Of a stretch of 64,000 nt of DNA, positions 41,595 to 54,339 are shown one piece after another. Under the pieces are notes generated by a model, which worked only from the letters and a program-made list of their open reading frames with translations, was not told where the DNA came from and made no database searches. The stretch lies in the NCBI GenBank assembly GCA_018907035.1, contig JACCIC010000290.1, positions 124,001 through 188,000 on the forward strand. Direction: 5' to 3'. Each line of letters starts with the position of its first letter. The first letter of the stretch is position 1. The position numbers and the translations under genes were made by a program. Source of the stretch: Sycobia sp. Sy_11 (taxonomy: Eukaryota > Arthropoda > Insecta > Hymenoptera > Epichrysomallidae).

Positions 41595-42095
41595 GGAAGA
41601 CGAGCCCAATCGGGCAAAAGTGGTTCGTGCTCGAAGAACCTCGAAGCAAATGATTCTTCGAAATAATTGGGCATGTGGCAGTCGTACCGTTAGAGCAACG
41701 TAGAATGGTGAATTTTGAATGGTACATAAACATTTGTTTACCAGAAGTGCTTTGTGAAATGGGAAGAAAGAACCGGCAATGAAGGACTATTCTTTATCAT
41801 GACACTGCGAGCTCTCACACATCGGTTCACACAAACAAATTTTTGACAAAACAAAACATCGAATTAATGGATCATCCTTCCTGTAGCCTTGATTTGGCAC
41901 CCAATGACTTTTTCTTATTCTGACACATCACAAATAAATTGCGTGGTCAACGTTTTTCCGCTCCTGAAGAAGCTGTTCGTGCATTCAAAAATCATGTTTT
42001 GAAGGTATCTCAATCAGAGTGGAAAAGTGTTACGAAGATTGGTTTGAGAAGATGCAAAAATATATTGATCATCATAGAGAATACTTCAAAAAAAA
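41595..42095 (+). pseudogene. Mariner transposase, C-terminal part (mellifera-like)
   Basis: Pieces in order: KVVRARRTSKQMI (41618), ILPVALIWHP region with the second and third catalytic area near 41800-41910 (HDTASSHTS in another frame, LAPNDFFLF), then MRGQRFSAPEEAVRAFKNHV and VSQSEWKS at 41939-42030. This is the C-terminal third of a mariner transposase. Several frameshifts. The matching N-terminal part is not adjacent. Confidence 0.72.
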
Positions 42096-43479
42096 ATAAA
42101 GTCATTTTCAATAATAAATTTCTGTCTTTTCATTATTAGGCTCAAAATAGAAATAGTAATCTACGTACCGTCTAACTAAAAATGAATTAATTGTATTTAA
42201 AAGTAACTGTTGTAATTTATTTAAACCATTAATTTACATTAAATGCTTTATTAAGAAATAATGGTTATAATACTTTACTTATATGTATCCAATACACAGA
42301 AGTAGCATGAAGAGAAAAAGATATATTTATATGTATATTACAGGAGAGTGTACTGTAGTTATGGCGATGTTTTATATGATATACTGGTGGCTGTGAAGAC
42401 CTGTTTTACAGCTGTTCACGGTGATGTCGTTCCAACCTAGACAATAAAACTGTTGGCCTGTTTTTCACGATCCTTATCCGAGTTTATGCATATTCGTGTA
42501 ACATCGTTATAGTCTTACAGTGACTTGTAAGCTACATCTGTTCTCATCCATAGAATTATACTGATAAACCAAATGATGCAGCAGATTGCAAAGAAGACTT
42601 TGAAAGAATACGAGCGTTAGAAAGGTTGGTGGAATAATTGCAATATTTTTTAAACAAAAAAATCATCTCAACTCTTACCTGCCTAGAACTGATGCAGTAT
42701 CGCCAATAATATGGCAATTTTATTTAACGATGTGATAGAATACAGAACCTCTGGCTTTGGTTTCTCTTCAGATAATTAATTTAAAAAATTATAATTTAAT
42801 ATCAAAAATTGGTTCACAGTGTTTTACTTTTAGCAGTTATGCCTTGTAGCTGACAGGTCTGCTATTTCGATCCAGTTATTGGAATCCTAGATTTATTATG
42901 GTCATTTCTCATTCGCCATCACTTAGGAATGAGGAAAATTGATTTGAAAAAATTGTTATGAGGGTTGAAACGCACACGAAGACTGTCAAGCTAGAAGTGT
43001 AGTTTCTTTTTTTCGTAAGCTGCAATCCCTTCTCCTAAGTAAGACATCCAGCAGGCCTAGTGCTTATTACAGCGATTGTTGCCCGGGTTTGTCGATCCTT
43101 TCCGACTATATTAGTTAATCGAACTTACGGAAACTCAATCGTCATTTCCGCTGAAGCCACCCAGCCAACTGCAGGGGCCCACCACTAGTGATATTCTCGG
43201 ATAATCGAGCCAATTTGAAGGGAAAGAATTTGAAATTGTAACAAGTTCCGAAAGGATTCTGAGAGAAAACAAATTGAAAATTTTTCTCTCAAAAATAATA
43301 TAAAGTGGGAATTCAACCTTCCAATACGTTTACATATGGGGAAGTATGGACACGCCTAACATGGTTTGTAAAAATAGCATTAGCCATAGTTTTAAAAAAG
43401 CAAACACCAAAGGAAAAAATGTCGTCATTAGTTTAAATTGAACAAAGCGTAACTTCGTTGTTCCCTTACTTATAGTGTG
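42096..43479. other. Intron sequence, no assigned feature
   Basis: AT-rich to mixed. A more GC-rich patch is at 43040-43210. No repeat or coding remains recognised. Confidence 0.4.
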
Positions 43480-44350
43480 TCCCAAAAGCTTTAAGACCGG
43501 AGGTACAATAGATCAATAAAAATATAAAATTTTCTGAAAAACTTTTTATTCAAAATAGTTTCTATTAGAAGTAATACACAAGTTGGCGCAATCTTCCAGT
43601 CTCTTCATGCTTTTTAAAAACCGCTCGTTTGGAATACTTTTTAATTTCGTTGTCACAGCTTCTTGCATCTTATCTATGGATCAAAAAGGTGCGCTTTCAA
43701 ATCCATTTTTAATTTTGGAAGCAACAAGTAGGCAGAGGGGCTCAAATCAGCCGAGTTCGTCGGAGCTGAATAAAGTAATCATTTTTTGGCCAAAAATTGA
43801 GTGTTAGTTGCCGCCCTATGTGCTAGTATATTTTCGTGCAAGAGAAAAAAAGAGCGATCTTACCACAATTCGGGTCTAACACGTGAAATTTTTTTATACA
43901 GGCGATCGAGAATACAGCATTCATTAACTTTAATGATTCGGAACAATAGTTTGAAGAAAAATTGCTCTTTCTTTTTGGCAGTTAGCACGTGTTGAACGAA
44001 ACTCGCGCACCTTCGCTTTTCAAATAGTTGATTATAATACGTTAAACGATAGATTTTGGTATTCCACGAAGTTCTTTAATCAATCTGCAATTATTATCTG
44101 CAGTTATGGTAATGCTTTAATACAGCTGCGACTTTGACGATGTAATTGTCATTCTTCGTTCCGCATGATCGCCCGCTCCTTTCGTCATTTTCAATCGACT
44201 TCTTCCCTGAGACAAAGATGTTATACCACCAAAATAGTATCACGAAACATAACACATTGATCATAAGCCATTTTTAACATTTCCTTCATTTCCATTGCAC
44301 TTTTACCGTCTTTAAAGCAAAATTAAATTGCAACACATTCATATTATCAC
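43480..44350 (-). pseudogene. Mariner-type transposase relic
   Basis: Minus strand pieces: ENDERSGRSCGTKNDNYIV near 44150-44210, IKELRGIPKSIV near 44050-44090, LLHENILAHRAA near 43820, LSPSAYLLLPKLKMDLKAHL near 43700-43740 and KLKSIPNERFLKSMKRLEDC near 43590-43650. Their order fits a mariner transposase from linker to C-terminus. The element end may be GTGTCCCAAAAGC near 43480. It truncates the 5' side of the Gypsy-2 LTR remnant. Confidence 0.7.
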
Positions 44351-44448
44351 AACATATTCGTCGTAAACAATGACAGGGACCACTTTGATACTCCCACGCA
44401 AACTGCTATTGAAGAGATGTATTTAATCATATTAACTTCAAACTTTGT

Positions 44449-44731
44449 AAGTCTGTATCTTCCCGCATTGTATCATAGCTTGCCCACGCGTCGTTGAACC
44501 TGCAAGGAGTGGGTAGCCCGCGAGCTACCATCTTATATGGTAACGCGCTATAGTATTGTTAATACATATATTGTTATTCTTTCCGTGTTCCCCTGTTCAC
44601 CGTTTCAGCTGGAGCTAGCGTGTGTGCGCAGTCAAACACACACACACGCAGAGAGATAGAAAGAGAGGCAGATACGGCTACGTGAGTAAGACGCTATACA
44701 CGGTAAATGCAATGCTAAAACTGGCGTTACA
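44449..44731 (+). repeat. Gypsy-2 5' LTR remnant
   Basis: Matches 56238-56555 with a few substitutions and a 34-bp difference. It starts GTCTGTATCTTCCCGCATTG and ends CTGGCGTTA. The 5' three quarters of the LTR are absent; unrelated mariner sequence lies upstream. It ends in CA, as LTRs do. No primer site that I recognise follows. Confidence 0.75.
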
Positions 44732-47700
44732 AATTGTGCCCAAAGCGTGAGGACAGTCACACGAAAATATATATGTTATGTATATAAAACCCTCTGTTCG
44801 CTTTTTCTCCCGGATAAATGCGTAAAATACGAAGTAGCTGCAAATGGCCGTCTGTACATGCAATACCGCGCAGCACGAATGAGCGGACATCTTGGGTTAT
44901 GTGCGCAGTAAGATAGCAGTAGGCTACTGGTAGCAGCAGCCAGCTTACAGCAACCAACATTATGCTGTGCTCTATACCTTTATTTATAATAATGCTATGA
45001 TCCCCTTTTCCCCATATTGTTAATAAATTTAATAGCCTTATCGCGTCGTCCTTGCTTTTCCTTTTACACATATACTGCATAGAGACAAGCTAATAAGCAA
45101 GACAAAAATATATTCTATTCTATGTATGAATGATCCAAAATATTATTCACTATTACTTATATCGATGACAAGTAGCTCAGCAAGAAATATTTAAGCTCTC
45201 TCAAAGTGAAAGGTAGAGAGAGAAAGTAGCTAGTAATGAGACCTGGAAACAATTACCGGTGTTTACCTTCGATCCCTGGAATTCTTGTTGTGCTATTTCC
45301 CCAAGCACAAACAGGGTCTTGGGACAATAAATAATATATATATAATTTCATGAATATAATTTATATTATATACCTCTAAGTATGTATATGAAATGTTATA
45401 ATAATATATATAAATTTACATATCTATTTCCCCACATGTATGTTGTCCTTTACATAAAAATATGTTATCAAGTTGGCATCGGCTCTTTTTAAGCCCATAT
45501 CGTTCAGACCCTTTGAGAGGACTAACCGCCTCTGTAGCTGTTAGAAATAAATATATAAAATATATTAGTTAATAGACCCAATACCAGCTCCATTTAAGTC
45601 ACACATATACATGAGCAGCCATATCGTACCGTAGCATCAGCGCTGAGCATTGTAACAGACTCCTCTTATACAGGAGTAAATATTTTAGCAATTTGAAAAG
45701 CATACCTGGTTGGAAATCATCACACCTTTGGAGAAAACAAGTTTCCCGCTGATCTATAATTATTTATAATAATAATTTATAATATAATATATATTTATAA
45801 TATAATTTTATCTAGAATAATTTATAATTTTTCAAAAATAAAGTTATTGATGAAATCGACATCAATAACTATAAGTAGACTTTTAGTAAACAAGAGGACA
45901 TTTTTTCACCTTTTTTTTTTGTACCTTTTCTAAAAACAAGAACCAGCTCCCTCAGCACATAGCAAGTGCATGAAACTACTGCACAGATGAACAGTAGCAA
46001 ACAGATTTTTAAAATTACTTTTATTACACAATCAGTTAAAATTTTGCAAATCTGTAAAGTGCATCCGATTCGAGACAATCTCAACATATAGGTAAACAAT
46101 TTTTAACGATAAGCACTGAAAAATATAGAAATTGAAAAAATAAGCCACACGTTTACTCAGATAGTAGCAAGGAGAAAGTAATTATAAATAAAACACAGAA
46201 TTACATCATGTAGACTAAGGAAGTTTAAGCACCAGGGTACATGGAGTAGGTGAGATAGTGTATCTTAGAAAGTAAGCATAAACTATACACTGCAAGTGTA
46301 TGACAGGTGCTGAAAAAATTGAAAGGAGCAAAAACACAGGAAAGAAGTGGAATTTTCCCATTCTAAAAATTGCTCCTAGTTGATAATAATACGTATAATG
46401 GTGGAAATTATTTTCAGGAGGATAAACAAATAATCTCAGATTTTCAGCTAAATACTAAAGTGCAAAAATATCCCACTAACGAGCCTGATGCAAGACTTTA
46501 TAAAGAGGTACATACATATTTATAAAAAGGTACATAAAAAAACGAAAGAAGGCTACGTACAGATAGCTAAATAACAATTAATAACCATAATTAAATTAAT
46601 AATCATTAATTAAAACAGTGACAATAAACAAACAGTGAAATTCAATTGAAAAAGATAGTGAAGTGAATGGCGCTATTTATCAAACTAAATAGTAGTTACC
46701 AGTTATAAAATCATTATGAGGTATAAACAAATTTTGATTTATAATTTTATCTTTGAGTTCATTCTCTTTTTCCAAGCTTGAAAACTTGGTACTATGATGC
46801 TTCACCTATGAAGAATATACAAGTCCGATGAAGTTTACTGAAACTTAAACTATTTCTAAGATAGTCATAATTTCATGGTAACCTAGAACAAATGTGATAA
46901 TAGAGCAGTAAATAGTAAAGGTGTGTTGCTTATAGTAACACACACTTGCTATACGCTTACCAGTAATATATAATATAGTGAATTTAAATAATATTAATAT
47001 CGTAAACAACACTATCAATATTTAATTACATAGACCTTCTCTTTTCTATGATTTCTTCTTTTTTTTTTATTGAACTAGATGTGGGTAACACATTTAACTA
47101 TAACACATAAGGATAAATAATGTAGCTATACATGTCTATTAAAATAAATGAATAATAAATACACATATACGAGGCATTATTTATTCAAATAATATAAATA
47201 ATAACAAATAATCTACACATAAAAATAAAATATTATACACATAAAATAAAATAGATAAGTATGATCAAATACAAATAAATAACAACATGAACCACATGCA
47301 GTAATAAACGGGATCAAACACATGATCAATATTTTACCCTTAACCAATCATATGACTGGACATAAAGTATAACTGAAAATTCCTTTTCAGCAGGATATAA
47401 TATAAATATCTATAACATTCGTTGGTAAATCATTTTAATATAAAGGATATAAACTTAATTGGACGAGAAATATAAAATAATGTCAACGGTATGACTAAAT
47501 AATAAAAATAACAAATAAATAAAGAATATAGAAATTTTAAGATAATTAACTATATACGACCAGATCAAAGTCTTCTAATCTGCAATAATAGTGGTGGTCA
47601 AGGAATCATAATACTATCACTGTCAATAAATAGTGAAGATGATATAAATAAAGAATAATATTAACATTAGGGATAAATAGATAATATTGGAGATATTAAT

Positions 47701-48130
47701 AACCAACAGACTATAAGTATTAAATAGATTAGTATAACTTATAAGCACAGGATTATCATAATTAGTAATTACTAACACATATTAAATCTAAGAAAAAATT
47801 AATTGAATTAAATAACAATTTTAAAACAAAACAGTAAGTAAAACTTAAACTATGAGATAGTGAAACATGTTTTTTATGATATACAATATCCAGTAGTACA
47901 AGTACTATACAATAGTACCAAACAATACATTCTAGTTATTAACGTTGAATTATTAATAACTAACCCAATTAAAGAAATAAGCTATACGTTGTGAAGGATA
48001 ATTGTTGACATAAACGTATGATAATGCTAACATAATGTTAACAGAAATTGTTAACACTAATATGAGTATTATTACAACTACATAACTTAGTAGACGTAAA
48101 CCAGAATAGAAGAACATTCAGAAAAATAAT
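44732..48130. other. AT-rich stretch inside Gypsy-2 limits
   Basis: 3.4 kb without a supported gene. Up to 45080 it has moderate GC. Beyond that it is AT-rich with TA-rich runs (45330-45420, 45760-45830). It may be the Gypsy-2 leader or later insertions; I see nothing to decide it. Confidence 0.4.
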
Positions 48131-48540
48131 ATTATACTACTGTCGCTACTAGTCCCTCATCAGGAACTAGTAGCGACTCATCAGGAGCCGTAGCGGGCTC
48201 GAAACGTTGGACAAGTCTTCAATTAGGTAAGGGTGTTGGGGACAGTCAGACTGCACTTTATTAACAAAGAATTTTTTCAGCTAATATTTTATTTTCAGAT
48301 TAGTCTACGGGGGTGAATGTAAACAAGGACAGGCTGACTGTCATTATAATTTTAATTTAATTTTTAATTTAATTTTTATTTTTAATTTTAATTTTATTTT
48401 TTATTTATTTTTATTTTTATTTTTTATTTTTATTTTTAATTTTATTTTATTTTTAGATTGAATTGATTGGACTGTAAGACCAATAAAAAATATTCATTAA
48501 GTTGTATATGGGCAGTCGACAAAAGTACAATTCAAATGTC
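48131..48540 (+). repeat. Penelope repeat with rearranged hammerhead, inserted in Gypsy-2 gag
   Basis: The 3' half of the hammerhead (GGAGCCGTAGCGGGCTCGAA) is intact, but CTGATGA is replaced by CTCATCA inside a new hairpin (48142-48177). The intron region (from 48226), terminus and tail (48504-48535) follow. The gag reading frame starts directly after the tail. Confidence 0.8.
48142..48177. repeat. 12-bp perfect hairpin replacing the hammerhead core
   Basis: GTCGCTACTAGT, a 12-nt loop CCCTCATCAGGA, and its exact reverse complement. The loop contains the reverse complement of the hammerhead core. Confidence 0.9.
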
Positions 48541-49145
48541 GAGGAATTCATCGAACGATTAGAGAAAACAATAAATAGTCTGGACATCCCAGCAACGTCT
48601 ATATTAAAACTAATCCCTGGGATACTGGGTGGAGCAGCACGAATCTGGGCCAGATCCCTCTACAAAAATTGGCGGACGTTAGAGGAGTTCAAAACCGCTT
48701 TGCGCCGTCAATTTAGATGAATTGTCTAAACGCTACGATTACAGGAGGAACTACGCGATCGAACACAAGGTTCTAAAGAACCATAGATTCGTATCTCCGG
48801 GACATGCGCGTCTTGATCGATAAGATGGCGCCCGCGCTAGCCCTCGAAACACAACTGGACCGTATCTATCGAAACTTACACCCTTCGTACATAGAGAAAA
48901 TCGATAGATGTGATTTCAAATCAATAGGTGAGCTGCAACTGATCGGGCAGCAGATAGAATTGAAAAAAGAGCTCACACGGAGTTATAAAGAGCCACCACC
49001 TGCAGAGAACTGCATGGTGAGTACAGCAGCCTGCTCCGTATCAGAAAGAAAGAGCAAACGCTCTAGATTAGCAGCCATCGAAAATGAAAAATCATCAACC
49101 AACAAAAAGACTATGACAATAGAGGAGCCATCAGCCTCGATATGA
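48541..49145 (+). pseudogene. Gypsy-2 gag
   Basis: VEEFIERLEKTINSLDIPAT, GILGGAARIWARSLYKNWRT and FKTALRRQFR, then (after a stop near 48720 and a frameshift) MRVLIDKMAPALALETQLDR and YIEKIDRCDFKSIGELQLIG. This is the usual retrotransposon gag layout of helix-rich capsid. No zinc knuckle follows; the only knuckles of Gypsy-2 are at 53900-54160, beyond integrase. The 5' end is lost to the Penelope insertion. Confidence 0.75.
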
Positions 49146-50280
49146 AACAGACGCGACAAAGAACAACCACATCAGTACAACAACTGATAGGAGTCCAGAA
49201 GAAATTATAGTCCGGCTCCCAGCGGTACCAGAGACTCGCCACCGCGACGGACCGAGGACAGGTCAAGGACGCCACCCAGAGGTCGCTCACCATCCCCCAG
49301 ACACCGAAACCCCACACCACCCCCTTTTTACCAGCCCCATCACATTCCCGTAATAGATACACCTCACCACATACGTTCAAAGACTTCCCATCCAGCCATA
49401 CCTCTCGGAACCCCTCTCGGTATCCAGATAACGACATTATTTATACTCAAGATTGAAAACGGCGACTCGCGAAAGAACACTCGATCGCGAATATCGATCG
49501 TCAAGCAATAACAGCAGCTGGAACGACTACACATGTCGAAGCAAACGGCCGCCCAGGTCACCGAGCCGAGAATATAAACGAAGCTATAAAAGATATCGCA
49601 ATGAGTAGCAATCACCACCTAGACGAAACAATAATAGACGTGATAGCAATGACTACCGTTCGCTACGATGTGAAGACTCGCGAAGAGGGGAGAGGGTTTA
49701 GGAGTCGGCCCTAACACCCCTCATAACACGACTCCACTCGCTGAAAACAGCGACCAGTGCCCCGAGGCAAAGAATGTTTCAAATACACATCCAAACCTCA
49801 GAACCAAAGAAGAGAAATATCGGCTTTTCCTGAACATGGAATTAATGGGCAAAGTTTTTCCCGCACTGATTGATCCGAGAGCATGAAAGTCATATATAGG
49901 CCCAGCTCTAGGGAAAATAGTGAGATCGTAATCTCATATATGCAACTACGCGCCGGAAAAATATGCGCAAACGAGGGCGAAGTCAATCTACTACTGAATA
50001 TAGACGACCAACAAATAAAAGCCAGATTTCAATTCGACGACCAACAAATAAAAGCCATCAACTTTGCTGACGCAACATGGCACACGCTTCGGAAACTCAT
50101 CAGGCGTTTTGTTACACATTAAAACAGCCTGAGTGAGACCATGACAGGCATAGCTGCCGTCAACAGCGTAGCTCGGCTAGGCAGTCTAGAACGCAATGAG
50201 CTGAACAGGGTACTAAACAACTAATATCTGAACCGAGCGCAAAGCTTCCGCTAGCCCGCATGCGGTAAGTAGGCGCATGC
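49146..50280 (+). pseudogene. Gypsy-2 gag-pol junction and decayed protease
   Basis: Arg/Pro/Ser-rich remains with many stops, then NMELMGKVFPALID near 49835-49875 where the retropepsin D-T-G should stand; here it reads D-P-R followed by a stop. The area around 49960-50120 keeps the downstream protease-like part in fragments. Confidence 0.5.
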
Positions 50281-51513
50281 AGAAATTGATCGACTCCTAG
50301 CCGAGGACATCATCGAGCCATCCAAGAATCCGTGGAGTAGTTTCCCGATAATAGTGCCTAAAAAGGACGGCAAAATTAAATTTTGCATTGATTATCAGGC
50401 AGTCAACGCTATCACCAGAAAGGGCTTATCTCCATTACCACATATGGACGTCCTTCTGGATAACCTATGGGATTCTAGGTATTTATTGAAAATCGACATA
50501 AGCCAAGTCTACCATCAACTCCCACTGGACGAAAACAGCAAGGAGATCACCGCTTTCGCTATCCCACAAAAGGGCCTTTTTCAATATAAGCGTCTGCCTT
50601 ATGGACTGACAAATGCCTCCAGAACATTCCAGAGAGGTATGAACCTCGTCTTCGGACCGGAGTGGCAACCATACATCTTCGTTTACATGGACGACATCAT
50701 TGTCGCCACGAAGACTTTCGAGCAGCCTACTCAAGAACTAACGGCGGTAATTAGCCGCTTAAATGAGGTCGTTCTCTAAATCAACAGGGAGAAATCCGAG
50801 TTCTGCTGCCCGCAGGCCAAATACCTGGGATACATTGTTGACGAGGACGGGCTCCGCATGGATCCGGAGAAACTTCGTCCCGCAAGCGATTACCCGAGGC
50901 CTTTACTAATCTGTTACAATTACGGGCCTTTCTAAGCATAGTCCGGTTGCTCGGTTCATAAAAGACCTTGCAAACATCAAGCTGCCCTTGACGAAGCTAC
51001 TGACAAAAATAATCAAATGGCACTGGAACCAGGCGCAACATGAAGTTTTTGATAAGCTCCGTATACTGTTGACGCAAGCGACTGTACTAGCGCGCCCCGT
51101 GAAAAACGAACCTTATACCCTGCAAACAGACGCAAGTAACTACGCCCTCGGCGCGGTGCTAAGCCAGAACAATCTAGGCGAAGAGCACCCAATCGCGTAT
51201 ACAAGCCAGACACTTACCCAGGCAGAATCAAATTACACGGTCACCGAAAAGATGTCTGGCTGTCCTATGGGCCGTGGGAGAGTTTTACGGTTACTTGGTA
51301 GGTGAGAAATTGACGGTCATAACAGACCACAGTAGCCTAAAATGGCTCCACGCACTCAATGATCCGACAGGCTGCCTAGCAAGATGGGCGAGTGCGTTAC
51401 AGGCGTATAATATGACAATAGTGCACCGAAAAGGAGCATTACACCATGAACCAGATGCCCTCTCAAGACCCCCCAATATCCCGAATCTCCACCGCAACCC
51501 TCCCAACCATTGA
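50281..51513 (+). pseudogene. Gypsy-2 reverse transcriptase and RNase H
   Basis: RT: KIKFCIDYQAVNAITRKGLS, LLKIDISQVYHQLPL, LFQYKRLPYGLTNASRTFQ and catalytic IFVYMDDIIVA. The thumb region starts YLGYIVDEDGLRMDPEKL after a stop near 50777. RNase H: YTLQTDASNYALGAVLSQNN, a frameshift near 51265, then LTVITDHSSLKWLHAL and MTIVHRKGALHHEPDALSRP. Inactive through at least two stops or frameshifts, but motifs are well kept. Confidence 0.85.
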
Positions 51514-52787
51514 GGAAGACAACTGGTAAGAGATTATAACCAAAGAAATCACACAACACCCGGAAAAATATCCCGACTGGACAATAAGAAACGGCCTCAT
51601 TTACAAACACCGCACAAGTGAGCTCACGCACATATTAGGCAAAAACGAGGAAGACTGGAAGCTAGTAGTACTGATAAGTGACAGAGAAAGAGTGTTGCAC
51701 GAATGTCGCAACACTCCGACATCAGGGCACTTCGGCGTCGAAAAAACGTCCCATAAAGTTAGTCAAAACTACTACTGGCCTGGAATGCGAAGAGACGTAC
51801 ACCAGTGAGTCAAGCACTATCCAAAATACTAAATTTATAAGGTTTCTTAACACGGGGCCACAGGATTAATCGCACAACGTAACATAGAAGGGCCGTGGAC
51901 CAGCGTTGCAGCAGACATTATGGGGCCCTTCCCGGCTAGTAAGGGGTAGAACAAATACCTCCTCGTATTTTAGAACCTATTCAAAAAATACGTAGATATC
52001 AGGCCACTTAAACGGCGAACGGTCAAATAATCGCTAAAGCATTTCAGGAGCAAATAATCTTCAAATGGGATTGTCCGAAGTACCTGATAACAGACAACGA
52101 TACAGAATCTGCGAAGAATTGGCTCAAGAACAAACGAACTGAATGGGGCGTTACACACCAAATAATAGCACCATACCATGCCCAGGCAGACCCAGTAAAA
52201 CGAGCGAATCAAATGGCTATCATCAAAACGATGACAGCCACATTCATGAAAAATGACCTCAAAGATTGGGACTTACACCTCCTAGAACTAGCATTTGCAA
52301 TGAATAACGTTGTGCACGCGAGCACACAAGCGTCGTCGGCCTTTCTGAAATACGAAAATACATACCGACAATCTCAGGAAGCGGCGTTGCAAATGCAAAG
52401 TTTATCGTAAACAGATTGACTGAGTCATATAAAAATGTCGCCAGCAATTCACACAATGGTGAAAGACCACTTAAGTATCGCTGGCCAAAAGCAGGTTGAG
52501 TATTATAACAAAGGCCGAAGGCAAGAGAACATTCATGTGAATGACTGGGTGTGCAGACGTAATAATGTCCTTCGTCAGGCCCAGACAAATTTGCGGCAAA
52601 ATTAGTGCGCAAATTTGTAGCACCTAGTCAAATCATAAAAAAGATTTCCCCCGTAGTTTTCAAAACTAGGGATCTGAACGATGGGAGGATATATACAGTC
52701 CATATGTCGGACTTCAAAAAATACTATCTCCCTAACACTCAAAATTTTATTCCAGATCCCGGCAATAACAACGGAGGTCGATATTAA
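51514..52787 (+). pseudogene. Gypsy-2 integrase
   Basis: Zinc-finger region HECRNTPTSGHFGVEKT with YYWPGMRRDVHQ. The core starts WTSVAADIMGPFPASKG (first Asp) at 51898-51950 and is broken by stops up to 52210. A helical part (LLELAFAMNNVVHASTQASS) follows near 52280-52340. The C-terminal domain (KLVRKFVAPSQIIKKISPVV ... VHMSDFKKYYLP) ends at 52787. The order PR-RT-RH-IN confirms Gypsy type. Confidence 0.75.
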
Positions 52788-53437
52788 CCGACCAATCGCG
52801 CCAACCAGTAGGAATAAGCATCCTAAGGAGTCACGCCTCTGAGCAAGGAGAAGCGTGGGGGTGAACCCTAAAGAATGTGAAAGCACCGTGTCGGCAAGCA
52901 CGTCCGGGTTCCTCAATATAACGCATACCGACGTCAACCTTATAGAAGACCAGGCTTTCAAAGAACCCGAACAAGGGCAAACGAACCATATCGATTTCCC
53001 TGATAGACATCGACATATCTGAAATAGATAACGTCACCCCCGTAAACCCCAGCCCCTATCCTTATCGAACAATCCACACTGCGGCAGTGCGACAATCCCC
53101 CCCCCCCCCATTGACACTTATCTTTGAGAACGACGACAGCCGCGGAGTAGAAAACGCATAGGAGTATGCAGGTCCGGAAAGAAGTAAAACTACCACAATA
53201 TCACTAGATGAGGACCGTCCGAAAAGACGTAAAACTACCACACCATCTAGAGAAGGAGAAGAGAGAAGAGTAAGACGGAGCCGCTAGACGCGTCCCATAG
53301 AAAGGTGATCGTAGAGCGCAACCCGCGAGACGCAATACCATACACGTCCGCGAGGCAAATCAAATCTATTTCTACCCTACCGTATCAACCAGGCCCGAAA
53401 ATCCGTCAGCCCGCTCCCAAAAAGCAGCTCGTATATA
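52788..53437 (+). other. Decayed 3' region of Gypsy-2
   Basis: No continuous frame. It has a C11 run at 53099 and short repeats GGTCCGGAAAGAAGTAAAAC / CGTCCGAAAAGACGTAAAAC near 53170-53240. It probably belongs to the N-terminal part of the downstream ORF. Confidence 0.45.
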
Positions 53438-54256
53438 AGACGGCTGCTCCAATTGTTTATGTAAACACACCATAGGACGGCGAAGTGCGTCTATACCGTG
53501 GCGATCGCTGCGCCATCATGCACTCAGTCGCAAAACAAAAGACAGGCCGTTGGAAAACCCGCCCAAACTCTCAAGGTGACAAACAAACAATGGAGCAGAA
53601 AAAGATTATAACATCTACACAGTATAAAATAGCTAACGATGACAAGGCCAGGGTTGACAAAGAGATCCCCAGTATAGTACAGTTCCCAGATGAATCTCCA
53701 AAATGGAATCCGTTCAAACTACCGTCACCAACGATGCTAAGAAGTGCCATCAGATGAGCTGCTGGCGACGCACAATACCACCAGCTCAGTAGGAGCACTA
53801 CCGGCCCTGATGGACCTAAAGGTATTGCCGCCCCCAATTTTACTCTCCCCCTACGCCCACATTCTTCACCACATGTTAAGATAATTTCATAATTCGGAAT
53901 TGTGCCCAATAAGCACACAACTGCACCCCCATACGGCTGTTGGAATTGTGGTGAAACAGGACATGGTTATGCCACCTGCCTATACCTGCGAAGCAAGAAA
54001 TTTTGTTATAAGTGTGGCAGGGCCGATCACGACGTGCGCACCTGTGCATGTATCCAAGACCGTGCAACATCAGTCGTATCAACTTGGGAGGAGGAGGGCG
54101 CTGCACAGCCGGAGACACAGGCGAAGACGACACGACAGGCATCTACGCAAAGTGTGTAGGATAGGGAAGAGGCACGAGAGAGTAGCGAGGACCCCACAGT
54201 TGCGCAAACTCTGCAAGAGGTGGCAGGCGCAACGAGAAATACGCAATGCGTTATGA
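53438..54256 (+). pseudogene. Gypsy-2 third ORF with two CCHC zinc knuckles, 3' of pol
   Basis: A frame from about 53485 (RLYRGDRCAIMHSVAKQKTG ... QFPDESPKWNPFKLPSP), broken near 53755, then at 53902 the clear knuckles CWNCGETGHGYATC and CYKCGRADHDVRTC spaced by ten residues, followed by a polar tail. Such paired knuckles belong to gag-type nucleocapsid proteins. Their location after integrase is unusual. It could be a displaced nucleocapsid domain, a third gene, or gag of another inserted element; no LTR separates it from pol. Confidence 0.6.
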
Positions 54257-54339
54257 TCCTCATGCCAGAGGTAAAGGTTTATATGCAAAAATGAAAGTAG
54301 ACCTACAGCGCACATGGCCCCAGAACTACCAGCGATTGT

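Noticed and set aside
29220..42095. One mariner split into N-terminal (29.2 kb) and C-terminal (41.6 kb) halves by later insertions
   Set aside because: The halves do not meet at a matching point (the left ends after the YDPET region, the right begins beyond it with different subfamily character), and no shared duplication was found. Separate relics are more likely.
52860..54260. Envelope-like gene in Gypsy-2
   Set aside because: No signal peptide, membrane segment or fusion-protein features. The region encodes zinc knuckles instead.
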